A stretch of 64,000 bases of DNA from Gymnopus androsaceus JB14. Taxonomy: Eukaryota > Basidiomycota > Agaricomycetes > Agaricales > Omphalotaceae. Positions 10,907 to 22,154 of this stretch are shown here, piece after piece. The translations under genes were made by a program, and so were the position numbers. Location: the NCBI GenBank assembly GCA_009733575.1, contig ML769717.1:397-64396 (forward strand), in the 5' to 3' direction. Under the pieces are notes generated by a model that was given only the letters and a program-made list of their open reading frames with translations, had not been told where the DNA came from and did no database searches. Numbering within the stretch: the stretch's first letter is position 1; each line of letters opens with the position of its first letter.

Positions 10907-13900
10907 CTATTCATTGTGCTTCTTCTTCTTCCTGCCATGTGTATCATCTAGTCCAGTTTGATCAGCCTCTGCAATCTTGCGTTTGGTGCGAAGTCTTGGT
11001 TTTGGCCGGGGTTGATTTGATTTCAGTGGAGTTGTTGTTTCTCTAAGAGCTTCTGCATTTGCAAGTTCTTGAGCTTCCGCTTCCTGATTATAATTAACAC
11101 CTTTCTAGAATTGATATCAGCAATAAGAAGAAAGTATACAGAACAATTTGCACATACCTGCAATTCAAGATCATCATCTCCTTCATGTTGTTTATCATCT
11201 GTCACAGTAGGACCACTTGAGCTTGGTTCCCAGCATAACTCATGAGGTCCAGCATCTAGTCCCCACTGATCATTTCCAGCAATTCCTGCTCTTTTAGACT
11301 TGTCAAACATGATTTTGTCAAGTATTCTGATGGCCTCATAATTCACATCCACCATATTCTTTTCTTTACCATCCACATCATAACCAGTCCATTCCTTCAG
11401 ATATTCCCAGGCCTTTTGAAGCACCAACTGTTCAGTATTTTCTACAGAAGAGTTGTCAATTGTTTGAAGAAACTTCTCATGGTGATGATGAGCAATAAGT
11501 AGAGTACGGCAATGAGCAATGGCATATGAATGCTTCCCACGTCTGACAATCTCTGCTGCCTTGGGGATTCTTCTATGAAACCAGTTGTTTATTGCTGCAA
11601 CCTCAGTATCTAGAAGACCTCCTGTGTATATTGTGGCATCTATGAGGATTTTATTCTTTTCAGCCATCATAGCCAGAGATGGGACTTCCTGCTACAGATT
11701 TTTTGGAAGGATCAACCACAAGTGCAACAATGAGGCTAATATGTGGTTCCAGGATGTGGCATATCTCAGTAGGACACTTTACTGCATCTGGATCCAAGAA
11801 CAATGTGTCTTCAGCATCTTCTCTATTGGCCCTATCTTCCAATGGCCGGATATATTTTCCAAGCTATGTTCAATATCATTTAGTTACTTTAGTATGATTG
11901 TGAATCAAAGTTAAACATACCCGAATCTTTCGACGCCCCTTGTCATCTTGCCACAGGCCATCCACAATATTTGAAACAGGGACATCATGAAGGATCTTGT
12001 TTGCAAGCTCATTCTGGATACCTCGCCACATCTGAATAGTCCATGTCAATGAGTGTTCATCCCAAGAGATTAGGACGGCCTGGATAATAGTATACAGTAT
12101 CTTGCTTGACTAAAACTCCCTTTGCCAGGACTAAATATGTAAATATTAGTTGTTTCAAAACTAAAGACTGGATATTGCACTTACAAGAGACGCTTAGAAT
12201 ACTGTATTGAACATCTGTTTCCTTAGCCTTGGAAGCTTTGTCAATGAAGTCACTAAATTCATGAAGGGAACTACCATGGTGATGACACTTAAATGTATTC
12301 TGGAATGTCATCAGAGAACCGCAAAGTAATGCAAGAAGCATGAGTGTAATTTGAACAAAGACTGCATTGAATAGTGCCCTGCTCTATGGCTTCTCGGTAG
12401 CCATCTGACTCAACTCCACATCTACAGAGTACATGTTGGGGTGAAGATGGGGGTGGTGAACTGTCAGACCCAATAGCAGAACATAATGGAGGACTAGCAG
12501 CAGGAAAAAGACCTGTCTCTGACTCAGAGGGAAAGTGGGTCACCAAATGATGATTTTGTGTTTAGTGTATCCAGGATCATCTCATCAATGCTTTCAGATT
12601 CCTCAATGATATTAGAAGGAAATTCTGTTTCTTCTCCCATAACAAAGTCAACATCAATGACCTCTTGAGTCTCTGCTGTTTTGAGACCACGGCTAATTTG
12701 TTTTTTGATAATAGCCCCTAGTTTGGTAGTTGTGAAGTCATAGTCTGGAATTAAGTTATAGAATCAAGCCAGTCCTGTATCCTTCCATTGTGGACTTCCC
12801 ATGAATGTGCTCTTGGACTATAACCAACAGGTTCTGTGTGAGTCCGTATACGGACATGGAGATTTTTATCTTCTTCAAGGCAGACTTGTACATCCTGTTT
12901 CTGCAAGGTGAAGAATCGAACACCATCATCATTGACTGGAAGTGAATTTGGCTTTACAACAAAATTTAACCAGCCCTAAAAATATTTCAATGTATACACT
13001 AATGCAATCCAAAATTAAACTCACAATGCTATCCTGCATAGATCCAATATCTCCATTTATTGCTCCAATTCTCAAAAGTGTCTTCCTAAAATTGTCCCGG
13101 ATTTGTGTCAATGGCTCTGCTTGACCATGTTTTGAGCCTTTGAATTCAGAAAGCCCATATTCTAGGCGGAATTTGAAACCAAGGTACAAGTAATAAAGGG
13201 GGCATGGTTGGAGAGCTTGTCCTTCCTCAGATATCAGCTTCTCAAAGTCAGGAAATGCACCATGAAATGCAAGTGCTGCCCAAATGGCTTCCATGCTGGA
13301 ATCTAACCAGCATGAGTTGTAAGACCATTTTGCCCATGGTAGTTCCTTTATATGCTTTATATCAATAGCACCAAAGTCTAAGTTGGCTTTTGCAGATTGA
13401 ACTTTAGATGGAGACATACTCCCAAGTTGATCTTGAGCAGCCAACATTTCTTCTGGAGTCTTTTTAGGAGAAGGAGAAGGAGTTTCAGGAATAGTGTCTA
13501 TATCCATCAATGCATTTGCAATTTCATTTTCAGACTCAGAATCTGTTGATGATAAGATAACAGTTGAAACCCGAGTCCGTTTGCGAGGAGGTAGACTATT
13601 CAAATCCTCATCTGATGATGGTTCATAGCTTTCAGAGTCATGAGCATTATTCTTTTTCCCCATTTTGGAATTATGAGTTGTGGAAGGTTTGGATTTATCA
13701 GATCGCTGCTTGGATCTCTTTTGAATTCGTTTAGGTTTTGGAGGATTACCCTCTCCTCTTCCAGTCAGACGCTTTTGCTTTTCTGCTGTTGGATGTTTGC
13801 GTGCTGGATGAGTAGTATTATGTTTTGCAAAGATCCTTGCTCGAGTAGTCAGACCATCAGGCTGATATGCAATGGGAGCCATTACTTCATCTTAAATGAG

Positions 13901-15768
13901 TATAAAGTCACACTTAATATCAAAAAAAAAAGACATACATTGTTTAGCTTCAAATTGTTGACGGTAATATTTCTCAATGGCAAGAAGGCCATCAAGGCCA
14001 TCAAAGAGTGTATGGCCTTTGCCAACACCACGGTAGATGGTAGCATGCATTGCTTCTTCAGCATTTGTTGTACTGGGAAGCTTGGCAGAAAGAGCAGAGG
14101 TCATTTGCTTCATGCAATTGAAGAGCATTTGAGCATTCTCAGGGATTAGCCACCAGTTGATCCATGTTTGTGTATGGGGCCACTTTCTACGGATATCTGC
14201 AACTGTCTGGAAGAATTCTTCCTCTCCAACTGTGAGAAGATTTTTACATTTCAGGCAAAAGTCAGACTTCTCCCCAGATGGAATAACACTGCTCATGCGA
14301 GAAAGACGAGTTACTGCCTTTTGGTAGTGATATTCACATCCTTTCAATAGACCACTTACAGCTGCATTAAGCTCATCAGCTGTCCGAGTATCATCCACCT
14401 GGGCCAAAAAGAACTGCTTAAAAGCTTTGGAAAAGCCCTGACGTTGGGGTATACTGAAATCAACAACCTGCAGATTATAAATAGATAGGTTAGTACTTCT
14501 GTACTTATCTAGAAAGCTGACTTAGAACAAACCATTGCAAAAATCTCATCAGTAATATCAATCTTCTTTTCTTGAGCCTCCCTGACAATTGATTTTATGA
14601 GAATAAGGAAGTGATATTCATAGTGATCTGCTGTAGTACCATCTGAGTATGTGAATAGAACAGGAACCCATTTGAGCATTAGCTTATTGAAAATTGAGGT
14701 GACAATTAGCTTTCCATCTGGTGACTCCCAGTATTTATGAGCTGCATCAGAGAGTAACCCATTTAGAGGTCCATCAAATGAAAGATCACCAAGGGATTGA
14801 CTGCGCATCCATTCAGTCTGTATAGATATGCAATTTATTTGATGGTCTGTGTAATCTTCACAGAGAACAGTTGGATGTTGCTGTTTCCACTCCTTCAAGC
14901 GTGCAAAATGCCCAAAAGCACTAGTTGGACCATTTCCACTTTTCTGTTTTTCACGGCGAAGTCTGTAGCCAGTGTATGCTGGATTGGAAAATTTTAGTCC
15001 ATGTTCTGGGGCACCAGATGTGAATCCATCAATAGTTGGTGCACCAACCATCATCTGTGTAGCTGTTGCCTTTGGTCTGACTTTATATGCTGCTTGAAAG
15101 CGCTTGTCCTCAGCAGTTGTGGTCCGAGCTGGATTGAGGAATCGGCTATGGTTGTGTTTAGCACCATTGATATAGCGGTACTTTCTTGTTGAAATATCAT
15201 CACCAATTTGGCCCCACTGAATAATTGTTGACCAAGAAGCACACTCAATGTGCTTAAGGTCTGCCCCACATTGGCATTTACAAGCTAATTGTGCCTCAAT
15301 TTTTGCTGGACCACCTGTGACTGGATGAAGTACTACTGGACAGTTGTCCTCAGTACACTGAAGAACCCTTAAGCATTTCCGGCAAGAAACTTTGCCTCCA
15401 AAAGTAGTAGGGGATTCAAAAGAACCCTTTCCACCATTTACTGAACTGCTTTGTGTAGCCCAAAGGACCTGCAGCTTTCTGGTTTCCTCAAAATCCTGGT
15501 ATGAAATATCAAGAGCAAATGGGCCACTGGGCCATACAGGCCATTCACCTTCATTGAGCTTGTCAAATGAAGTAAACACAATTCCTTGATCAAAACGGGT
15601 CTCTGATTCTGGCTGTGGATGAGAAGGAATGAAGGATGTGAGCTTAGCTGGCCATGTCATATCATATTGAACTGTAGCAGTCCAATTTTTTTTGGAGTCT
15701 ATGTTGTTATTTTTGGGCTGTATACCTGCAACTGGTACAGGCTGGGCATTGTGGCTCTGAGAAGGCAT
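10907..15768 (-). pseudogene. MULE transposase fused to ubiquitin-protease-like and PHD-like regions
   Basis: Exons read from 15768 downward. Exon 1 (to about 14530) holds a Cys/His-rich GCM/WRKY-type zinc finger (CRKCLRVLQC to KHNHSR) and the first transposase Asp (GLLSDAAHKYW, then LKWVPVLFTYSDG). A normal intron leads to VVDFSIPQRQGFSKAF (second Asp), GCEYHYQKA and NAEEAMHATIYRG (catalytic Glu), the MULE DDE pattern. The frame then crosses another intron into a basic Lys/Ser linker and a region with NSCWLDSSMEAIW, like the USP Cys box, and MQDSIGWL, like the USP QQD box. A Cys-rich PHD-like finger (CRCG, CSLC, HASC) follows, then about 300 residues of unknown type and a basic tail ending at 10907. 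Frames break near 12765, 12530 and 12295, so this copy is probably dead. Confidence 0.7.
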
Positions 15769-15877
15769 AGTAGTATCAGAGGATACTAGCTGTGAACCAA
15801 TGCGGACACCTAAGAATGGTTACTCAGTAGTTACTACATGTTTAATTAATGTACAGTTTTATAGTATACTCACCATG

Positions 15878-17287
15878 CATCAGCACTTTTACAAGTGTAT
15901 GGAGGTATGGTACCATACACTCCATACAAACTCCATACATGGTCAGGATGTATGGCTGCTACAGCGTCGCAAAGTTTCCATACTCAATGTATGGAAACTC
16001 CCATACCATCTCCATACTCAATCCATACTGTCCTTTCCTGTATTGTCCGTGCATCCTTTGGATGAAATACACACATACAAAAGATAGAACAATTATATAT
16101 ATTGCAAGGACAATATAAAATACACCATATAGATTAAAGAGTAGCTATAACATGTACGTACTATCATCACCTACATTGATCACTATCGAAGACTGTAAGC
16201 TCTAACGGCACTAACAACCAAAGCAGCATAACGCCTGACGGAAAATGAGGAGTTCGAAAATCCACTCAATGTATATACAGATAGACTGATCGCTCCTGCT
16301 CAAGCGTTAGAATGTGTATAGAGAAATATAACATCACAGTACCTACCAAATAGCCTGGTTAATTACGCCCGAGTTGCCGAAACTTGTTGATACAACACGA
16401 GTATTGCAAATGAAAAATGCGACCAATCTAAAGCACTGAAATAAGGCATCAGCTTTGAGCACCGAGGATAATTTGGCAATACATACGCAAGCGACGCGAC
16501 CTGTCAGAAAGTCCCTATGGCGAGCAAATATTTGAATCTTGCAGTAGCTTTCGCACATGAACGAGTTTTGTTGGATACAGTTGTTTTTGTCTTGATCTCA
16601 AACAGGAAACCAGTTACGATATGCACAGTGACTCCGAGTGAGGACCGAAAAACAATTCCGTCAAGGTTTCTGGGGAGAGGACGCATTCATCGCCAATATA
16701 GGATGCAGGAGTATGTTCAAGATGGTTCTAAAAAGTCCGAGTCAATAGCTATCAGTATGCGAAGAAGTTGAAGACATACTGTAAGACAGATCTCCTAAGT
16801 GACATCAATACCCCGTTCCTCGTATTCGCCATATGAGTTTCCGCTTTCTGCACATGAACACCACTACTATGATCTATGAAAAACCTGCAAAGATTCAATT
16901 GCAACAAGATGGGATGAGAGATGAAAAAAAAAACTGCGAAGTTATGATGCACGTGTAACTATATAGTTGCGGAGATTGAAGTTCGGAGATTGAATTGACT
17001 TGTGATTATTGTTCGGACCACTATGTTGTAACCCATGTCTTGCATCACAATGTAACTGCGGAGGAATTCCGAGTATGACTGAGTGATGAATGAAGAAGCA
17101 GAGTAGATTGGATGTGAGGTGTCGGTCATGCCAAGGTCATGCAGTTTATATGCCCTCCATATATGTATGGATTGTGTATGGAAAATATCTCAAAGTTATG
17201 GAATTTTGCTATGGACATGTATGGAAAGCATGGAATTCATACTTGCATACTCACCATACTACTCATACTTTTGCGAAACTGCTGATG
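15878..17287. mobile_element. Nested TIR element, CATCAGC-type ends, 1410 bp
   Basis: Imperfect inverted ends: the left reads CATCAGCACTTTTACAAGTG and the right, reverse-complemented, CATCAGCAGTTTCGCAAAAG; both then run into TATGG-rich subterminal sequence (15898-16040 and 17150-17270). TG flanks both sides (15876-15877 and 17288-17289). No long coding frame is present, so it is non-autonomous. It sits in the MULE just upstream of the transposase start and may have displaced its promoter. Confidence 0.55.
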
Positions 17288-17289
17288 TG

Positions 17290-17885
17290 TTGGTCAAAGA
17301 CAGGAAGTAAAACCATTCTATCACCAGCAGCAGTGAGAGTGTGGATATTATTGGGCTGGTTATCATCAGATTCAGCATAATGTGCAGCCCAGTCTCGCAC
17401 TGAGCATGCAACAAACTTGATGAATTGTTTCTGAGGTTATACAAGTAAGTATTTGTTAAATAGTCTAGCAGAATGCAGAAATTACTCACAAGCATAGTGG
17501 TGTTTTAGTGGTGAGTAAGTTGGCAACAAAAGGGAGTGGAAACGGTAAATAAATATGCACATCGCTTCCTTATATTCTGCAAGATTTCACAACCCTGAGC
17601 AATTTCAAATGGCTTTAAAATGCAAAACTTCGCATACTTGGTGCTTAAATTTACAATCGGTGCCCTCCCCACCTAATTTTTGGTACTTTCACTACTATAA
17701 TACCTACATTTTGATATAGAATACTTCTATACTTACTACAATAGCTACTTTCAACCTCTACAAAATCGCCGGGAAGGCATTACCTACAACTCAACATTCA
17801 AACAGGACCTCGGGCATCTGATTAACACAAATTATCATCTTATTTACATAAAAACCGTATCCATCGGACTTGTATTGATTAGTAT
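17290..17885. other. MULE interior, no gene seen
   Basis: AT-rich, no open frame above 80 codons, no motif recognised. Confidence 0.5.
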
Positions 17886-18019
17886 CAATGACATGTCAAA
17901 AGACTCGAGACTTGAGTTAGACTTGAGTCAGACTTGAGTACGTACAATTCAGACTTGAAATTAATTTAGACTTGAGACTTGAGACTTGAATTGAAGACTT
18001 GAGACTTGACCCCGAGACT
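17886..18019. repeat. Right subterminal repeats of the MULE
   Basis: GACTTGAG/GAGACTTGA motifs recur about ten times; they are the reverse complement of the AAGTCTC array at the left end, as expected for paired transposase-binding regions. Confidence 0.75.
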
Positions 18020-18028
18020 TGGAATTCC

Positions 18029-18821
18029 ATAGTCCGGGTATATCTGTGGTGTTTGCATCGGGAGACGTCAGTGGGCTCGTACACAAGTTCTTTCCTCCTC
18101 TGACTTTAAATGAATGTAGGGCGGTGTGCGCGGAGGCCACGATACACTCTCTGTCTGCGCTAATAACACATTCATGCCCGTGTTCCCTGCTACATGTCCT
18201 TTTGTAACCGCCATAGGGTCTACACAGGGATTCGGACCTGAGATAGCTATCAACTTCACTGGCGGCGGGTTTTCCGATTTCTTCCCCGCTCCGTCCTACC
18301 AGACCGCGGCAGTCGCCAGTTTCCTCAAGACCATCCCATCCGACTTTGCAGGGACCTTCAATCAATCTGGACGGGCCTACCCTGATGCATCTGTGCAAGG
18401 CTGGAATTTCGAGATCGTATCTGGCGGCGAAGTAGGTCTCGTTGGAGGCACTAGCGCATCGTCACCTACGTTCGCTTCAATAATTGCCCTGATCAACGAC
18501 CGGCTCATTGCTGCAGGAAAACCTGTCCTCGGATTCCTGAATCCGTTCATCTATTCCACAGCATCGACGGCATTCACTGATATTACTATTGGGCACAACT
18601 CAGGTTTTGTTTGTCCAGCCTCGTCGGTGAGTTTTTCAGTCTTCGGTTATTCCTACAAGTATATTGACCTCCGACTAGGTTGCTTTCGACGCAGCAGTTG
18701 GGTGGGATGCACTGAGTAAGTTTTTGAACGCCTTTTCCAAGATTTACTGACGAGATGAACTTGTTAGCTGGTTTCGGCACGCCGATATTTTCCAAAATCC
18801 TGGCCGCTGCGATGGCGTAAC
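18029..18821 (+). pseudogene. Peptidase S53 (sedolisin) 3' half, truncated by the MULE border
   Basis: The reading begins GISVVFASGD, is spliced across an intron (18067-18119) to GGVRGGHDTLSVC, then runs open through GGGFSDFFPAPSYQ, GRAYPDASVQ and the catalytic GGTSASSPTFASI, across two more introns, to VAFDAAVGWDAL, GFGTPIFSKILAAAMA and a stop at 18819-18821. S53 enzymes are secreted acid serine peptidases using a Ser-Glu-Asp triad; the Ser motif and oxyanion Asp (ASGD) are present. The propeptide and the Glu/Asp region are missing. The retained part has no frame defect, so truncation seems recent relative to the copy at 47135-49277, which carries several frameshifts. Confidence 0.88.
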
Positions 18822-18879
18822 AAATTTACACGACAGGATTTAAATTTCGGTCGGTTGTTGAGCTTGAATATTAATGTAG

Positions 18880-19135
18880 TATTTCTGGAATAAACTTTCT
18901 GGTACAAAAATGCCAATTTTAATTGACCGAGGGATGCCTACGAAATCCAAAGTGGCCAGCTCATTCCTACTTATTCCGACATTACTTATCCCGACATTCT
19001 CCCGACAATACATAAACCTGACTGTCAGCGCCTTCAAGTATGTCGCGTGGCCTAAGAGAGAAGCCTGGCCGGCAAATGTAGGGAAGTAACACACATTCAT
19101 AGTGATTCGAGTGAGCGAGGGAGCTTAGACCTCAT
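18880..19135 (-). pseudogene. F-box gene fragment (middle part)
   Basis: Minus-strand sequence is clearly homologous to the F-box gene at 49926-51129 (around 50470-50660): both code ATYLKALT followed by related residues and IPRSIK. The fragment lacks the F-box itself and the C-terminus. It lies between S53 and GDH2 fragments in the same order as the copies at 47-54 kb. Confidence 0.7.
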
Positions 19136-19317
19136 CCAACAGATCCAACAGTGTCGTTCTGAGTGAAGGATGGAGTTTTGGCCAGTAAACGTAATTGAGC
19201 ACCATCGTGTCCACTTTAGAGAGTCGCTACATAAAAGCATAATGGAAAAAGTCTACTCTCAAAGCGTTAACGCCATATTTATAAATCTAAAAAAAAAACA
19301 TAACACGAGTAAGCCTT

Positions 19318-20870
19318 GAGCTTGAGCAATCCAAATCGTCCACTCACAAAGTGCGATGCAACCCAGCTAGAGAACAACGCCCTCTGATATGCCTCCGGCA
19401 ACCACCTCAACAACGTCTCCAACCAAATCTTCTCAACCAGCGTCTTGGGTATCGCCCTCCTCATCACCCTATTCCTACTCGGAATATCATCAAACAAATC
19501 CGAACTCTAGACCTACCAGCTCTAAATGATTATGAATAGTCCGCCCCTCGTAAACATCTCCGACCTAAACCTCCTCTTGATATTGATCAACACTTCTGCA
19601 TGCGCAGGGTCGTTCTCGTCCAGGGTGTTTTTGAGCCGCCAGGACGCCGAGCCGAGACTACTGCAAGTGTTGAGCAAAGATCCACTAACGACACGATCTT
19701 GTCAGCACAGCAAAGAGAAAGAGAGAGGGATTCTCACAAGCGTACGTAGCCTCCTGGACGGCATGAGTACCAAGGGCCGTTAAGGAAGAACAGGTCTTTG
19801 GGAAGACAGTACAGACGCGAAGCCTTCTTCATGACCTGGAAGATGGAGTGTTCGATCGGTGGGAGTTTGGAACAGGATTTATGTGCAAGGAGTTGACAGT
19901 GACACCGTTGGAGCATTTGAAGAACTGTTCCACGTTTTTGTGAACAGAGAGTAAAAGTGGAAGAGATTGGAGAGGGTACTGGTATAGAGGTTAGTAGATA
20001 GAGATAGGTGGGCAATGACGCGTACCTCAAGGTGGTAGTCCCGCCCATCTTGTATCCGATAACAAGGCGTCTCTCTCTCTCGCCTTCGACTTTGAAAACC
20101 TCCGTGACGGGACTGTACCGTTGCTCAGCGCTCCACATGATCTAGAATCGGCTGAGTTGTTGAACGAGCGAGCGAGCGATGCTCTTTCATACCTTTTCTC
20201 GCTGGCCTTTCCCAAGGACTTGTCGGACACGCTCCTGCCCTCTGCATCCTTTACGGCAAGGGTTTCTGGAAACACACACACTTGATGACGAGATAGCATC
20301 TGAGCTGCTGAGAAGCAGTCGCGGAGATGGACCCGGCGGAACGGAAAGTTTCGAGTCTGTAGGCATTGAGCTGTCGAGGAACAAGGTGTCGATTCTAAAT
20401 TCCAGTTGAGGAACGTTGGAGATGCCGTATAGATTGTGGGCTCACCTCGACTCGCGCGTAGCGCCAGGCCCCTTCAGTAGTAGTGATACCAGGCGGACTA
20501 GTATGGATAAAAGTTGCGCCATTTCCATTCTCGTCAATCTAGCTGCAATTTAGCGCAATAATGTGGTCACAGATAACCGCTTGAGACTCGTTGCTAAGAT
20601 TGGTGTAAAACCAGTTGACTTTGTGGCTGAGGGATAAAGCCCTACAAAATATCATTAATCTTGATCGAGATTTGATCCAGTCTACTACTCACCTTTGCTC
20701 CGAATTCCTGCTGCTCTGTACTTCTTTCACTGTGAATACAGGCAAGCCATCGCCGTTATTTCTAGCCACAAAGCCTAGCACAGAAAGACGCGAGTCTGGC
20801 GGGTTTCCTGAAGAAGGATGGTTCAGACAGACTTGTGCCAACAGTACAGTGCTATTGATCGTATGAACGA
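19318..20870 (-). pseudogene. GDH2: NAD-specific glutamate dehydrogenase copy A, internally deleted
   Basis: The piece 19318-19509 codes the GDH C-terminus (LVEKIWLETLLRWLPEAYQ, RALFSSWVASHFV). At about 19509 it jumps to N-terminal-domain sequence matching 53535 onward in copy C and 45194 onward in copy B, including IGYKMGGTTT and PPIEHSIFQVMKKAS. The dehydrogenase core present in the other copies is gone. The large fungal NAD-GDH converts glutamate to 2-oxoglutarate and ammonia in nitrogen catabolism. Frames are broken throughout. An N-terminal extension continues to about 20870 (similar to 46380-46470 of copy B). Confidence 0.8.
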
Positions 20871-22154
20871 GTAAGAGATCAAGTAATTATATGATAGACA
20901 GTGGATGGACGCACCTTTACGACAATCTTTTCCAAGAGTCGACTCCGAGCTTGCAGCCTCCGCAGCAGTTTTGTTTCGCTTCGTTCTTTGTCAATTGGTC
21001 GATTGGTTGTAAGGAAGGCAATAAGAGATATACCAGAATTCAGAAGAGACAGGCTGTGTGGCCAGAAGCTCGGAGGCTTGGACTTGCTTGGTTGGGTGGT
21101 GATGGTGAGTGTAGGAAAAAGGCCCCGAGTCTGATAAGAGAAGATAATTCATTCTACTCGGTACTCTACATCGGTACTACAGTAGTGAAATAAATGGCTC
21201 CATGCTGATGTTCTCTTTTCCAAACTCGAGGCAATTGCTATTTACACTCTGACTCGTCTCCTATTACGAGAGAAGATACTCGATGTCCGAACGGACAGAC
21301 GAGAGATGGAGATTGATATCGGGAGCTACGAAAGAGTCGCGAGATGTACGAAAGAGATACGGCGCTGTGGATAATTCAGGTTCCACAGTCGAAAATAGAT
21401 TTACAGTAACGGTCATTGCTCCTAGATAGACAAACGCGACGCTAGACCAGTTATGGTTCCAGAAGAATAAGCTGCAGTATGAGATCCAAGAGAGTCTTCA
21501 TCTTCTTCAACACCGTATCCTTCTCAATCTTCACCAGATTCTTCCTGCGGACATCGACGACGAAAAGATGGTGAACGCTGAGATATGGAAGTGAATTGGT
21601 GACAAAGATCCGAGATAAGTTGCCAGAGGCGGCTTATCAGAGGATAAGCCAGCCAGGCGGTGTGAGTCAGCCAGCGCCAGTTTGGCGCCTATTAGTTTGT
21701 TGCTCTCGACTTTCACCGCCGTCGAATTCGTAGCAATTATCGTTTACCCACCCACCCACACCTCTGAATTTCTCCAGCTGTACGCTACAGCTTTAGTCTC
21801 CGCGTGTGTCCTTTATTATTCTCCCACCCGCGCGGGGCTAAAGCCCAGCCAAACCTCTTCGCAAGTAAGATTAAATTTGAGTCAATTATATTTATTCTTT
21901 ATTCATATCGAACTAGCCATAGCCTGGCTTATCGGATCGATTTCGGGTGTGAACCGGCGACAACCATCGCTTCCAAGCATCAATTAATTAGGCTCGTGGC
22001 ACACTGGCATTGATATGGCGGACCGCCATGTTCATGGCAGTGTCAAAGTTCAGTCATGGAGCACATGTCACTACATAAGATGAATGCTGTTTGTTCCGGA
22101 ATCGTTTGCGACCCCCATCATCTATCTCCCTGCAACACACACACAAAAATTGCT
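20871..22154. other. No clear gene; possible GDH2 5' remnants
   Basis: A short stretch near 21440-21475 (GTTATGGTTCCAGAAGA) is shared with 54495-54515 beside GDH2 copy C, suggesting the duplicated block extends into this region. Otherwise there are no recognised domains. The last 150 bp are presumably the promoter of the NLR gene. Confidence 0.4.

Larger units (their letters stand above)
10033..18019. mobile_element. Mutator-like (MULE) DNA transposon, about 8 kb
   Basis: The internal termini are AAGTCT... and ...AGACT, each followed outward by the same 9 bp TGGAATTCC (10024-10032 and 18020-18028), matching the 9-bp target duplication of MULEs. GGAATTCC is its own reverse complement, so it could instead belong to the TIR. 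Both subterminal regions are arrays of an AAGTCTC-type motif. The interior carries a minus-strand transposase gene (15768-10907) and a nested TIR element (15878-17287). The left flank is a GH7 fragment and the right flank an S53 fragment. Confidence 0.75.

Noticed and set aside
12942..15589. Plus-strand frames of 60-170 codons across the MULE gene
   Set aside because: Antisense to the transposase exons; composition follows the opposite strand's codons and no motif is present.
10033..18019. KDZ (Kyakuja-Dileera-Zisupton) transposon
   Set aside because: No KDZ-type motif was found; the D...D-GC(x)H...E order and 9-bp flanks fit Mutator-like elements better.
18867..19100. Small independent gene of 86 codons
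   Set aside because: Clear homology to the middle of the F-box gene at 50.5 kb shows it is a fragment.
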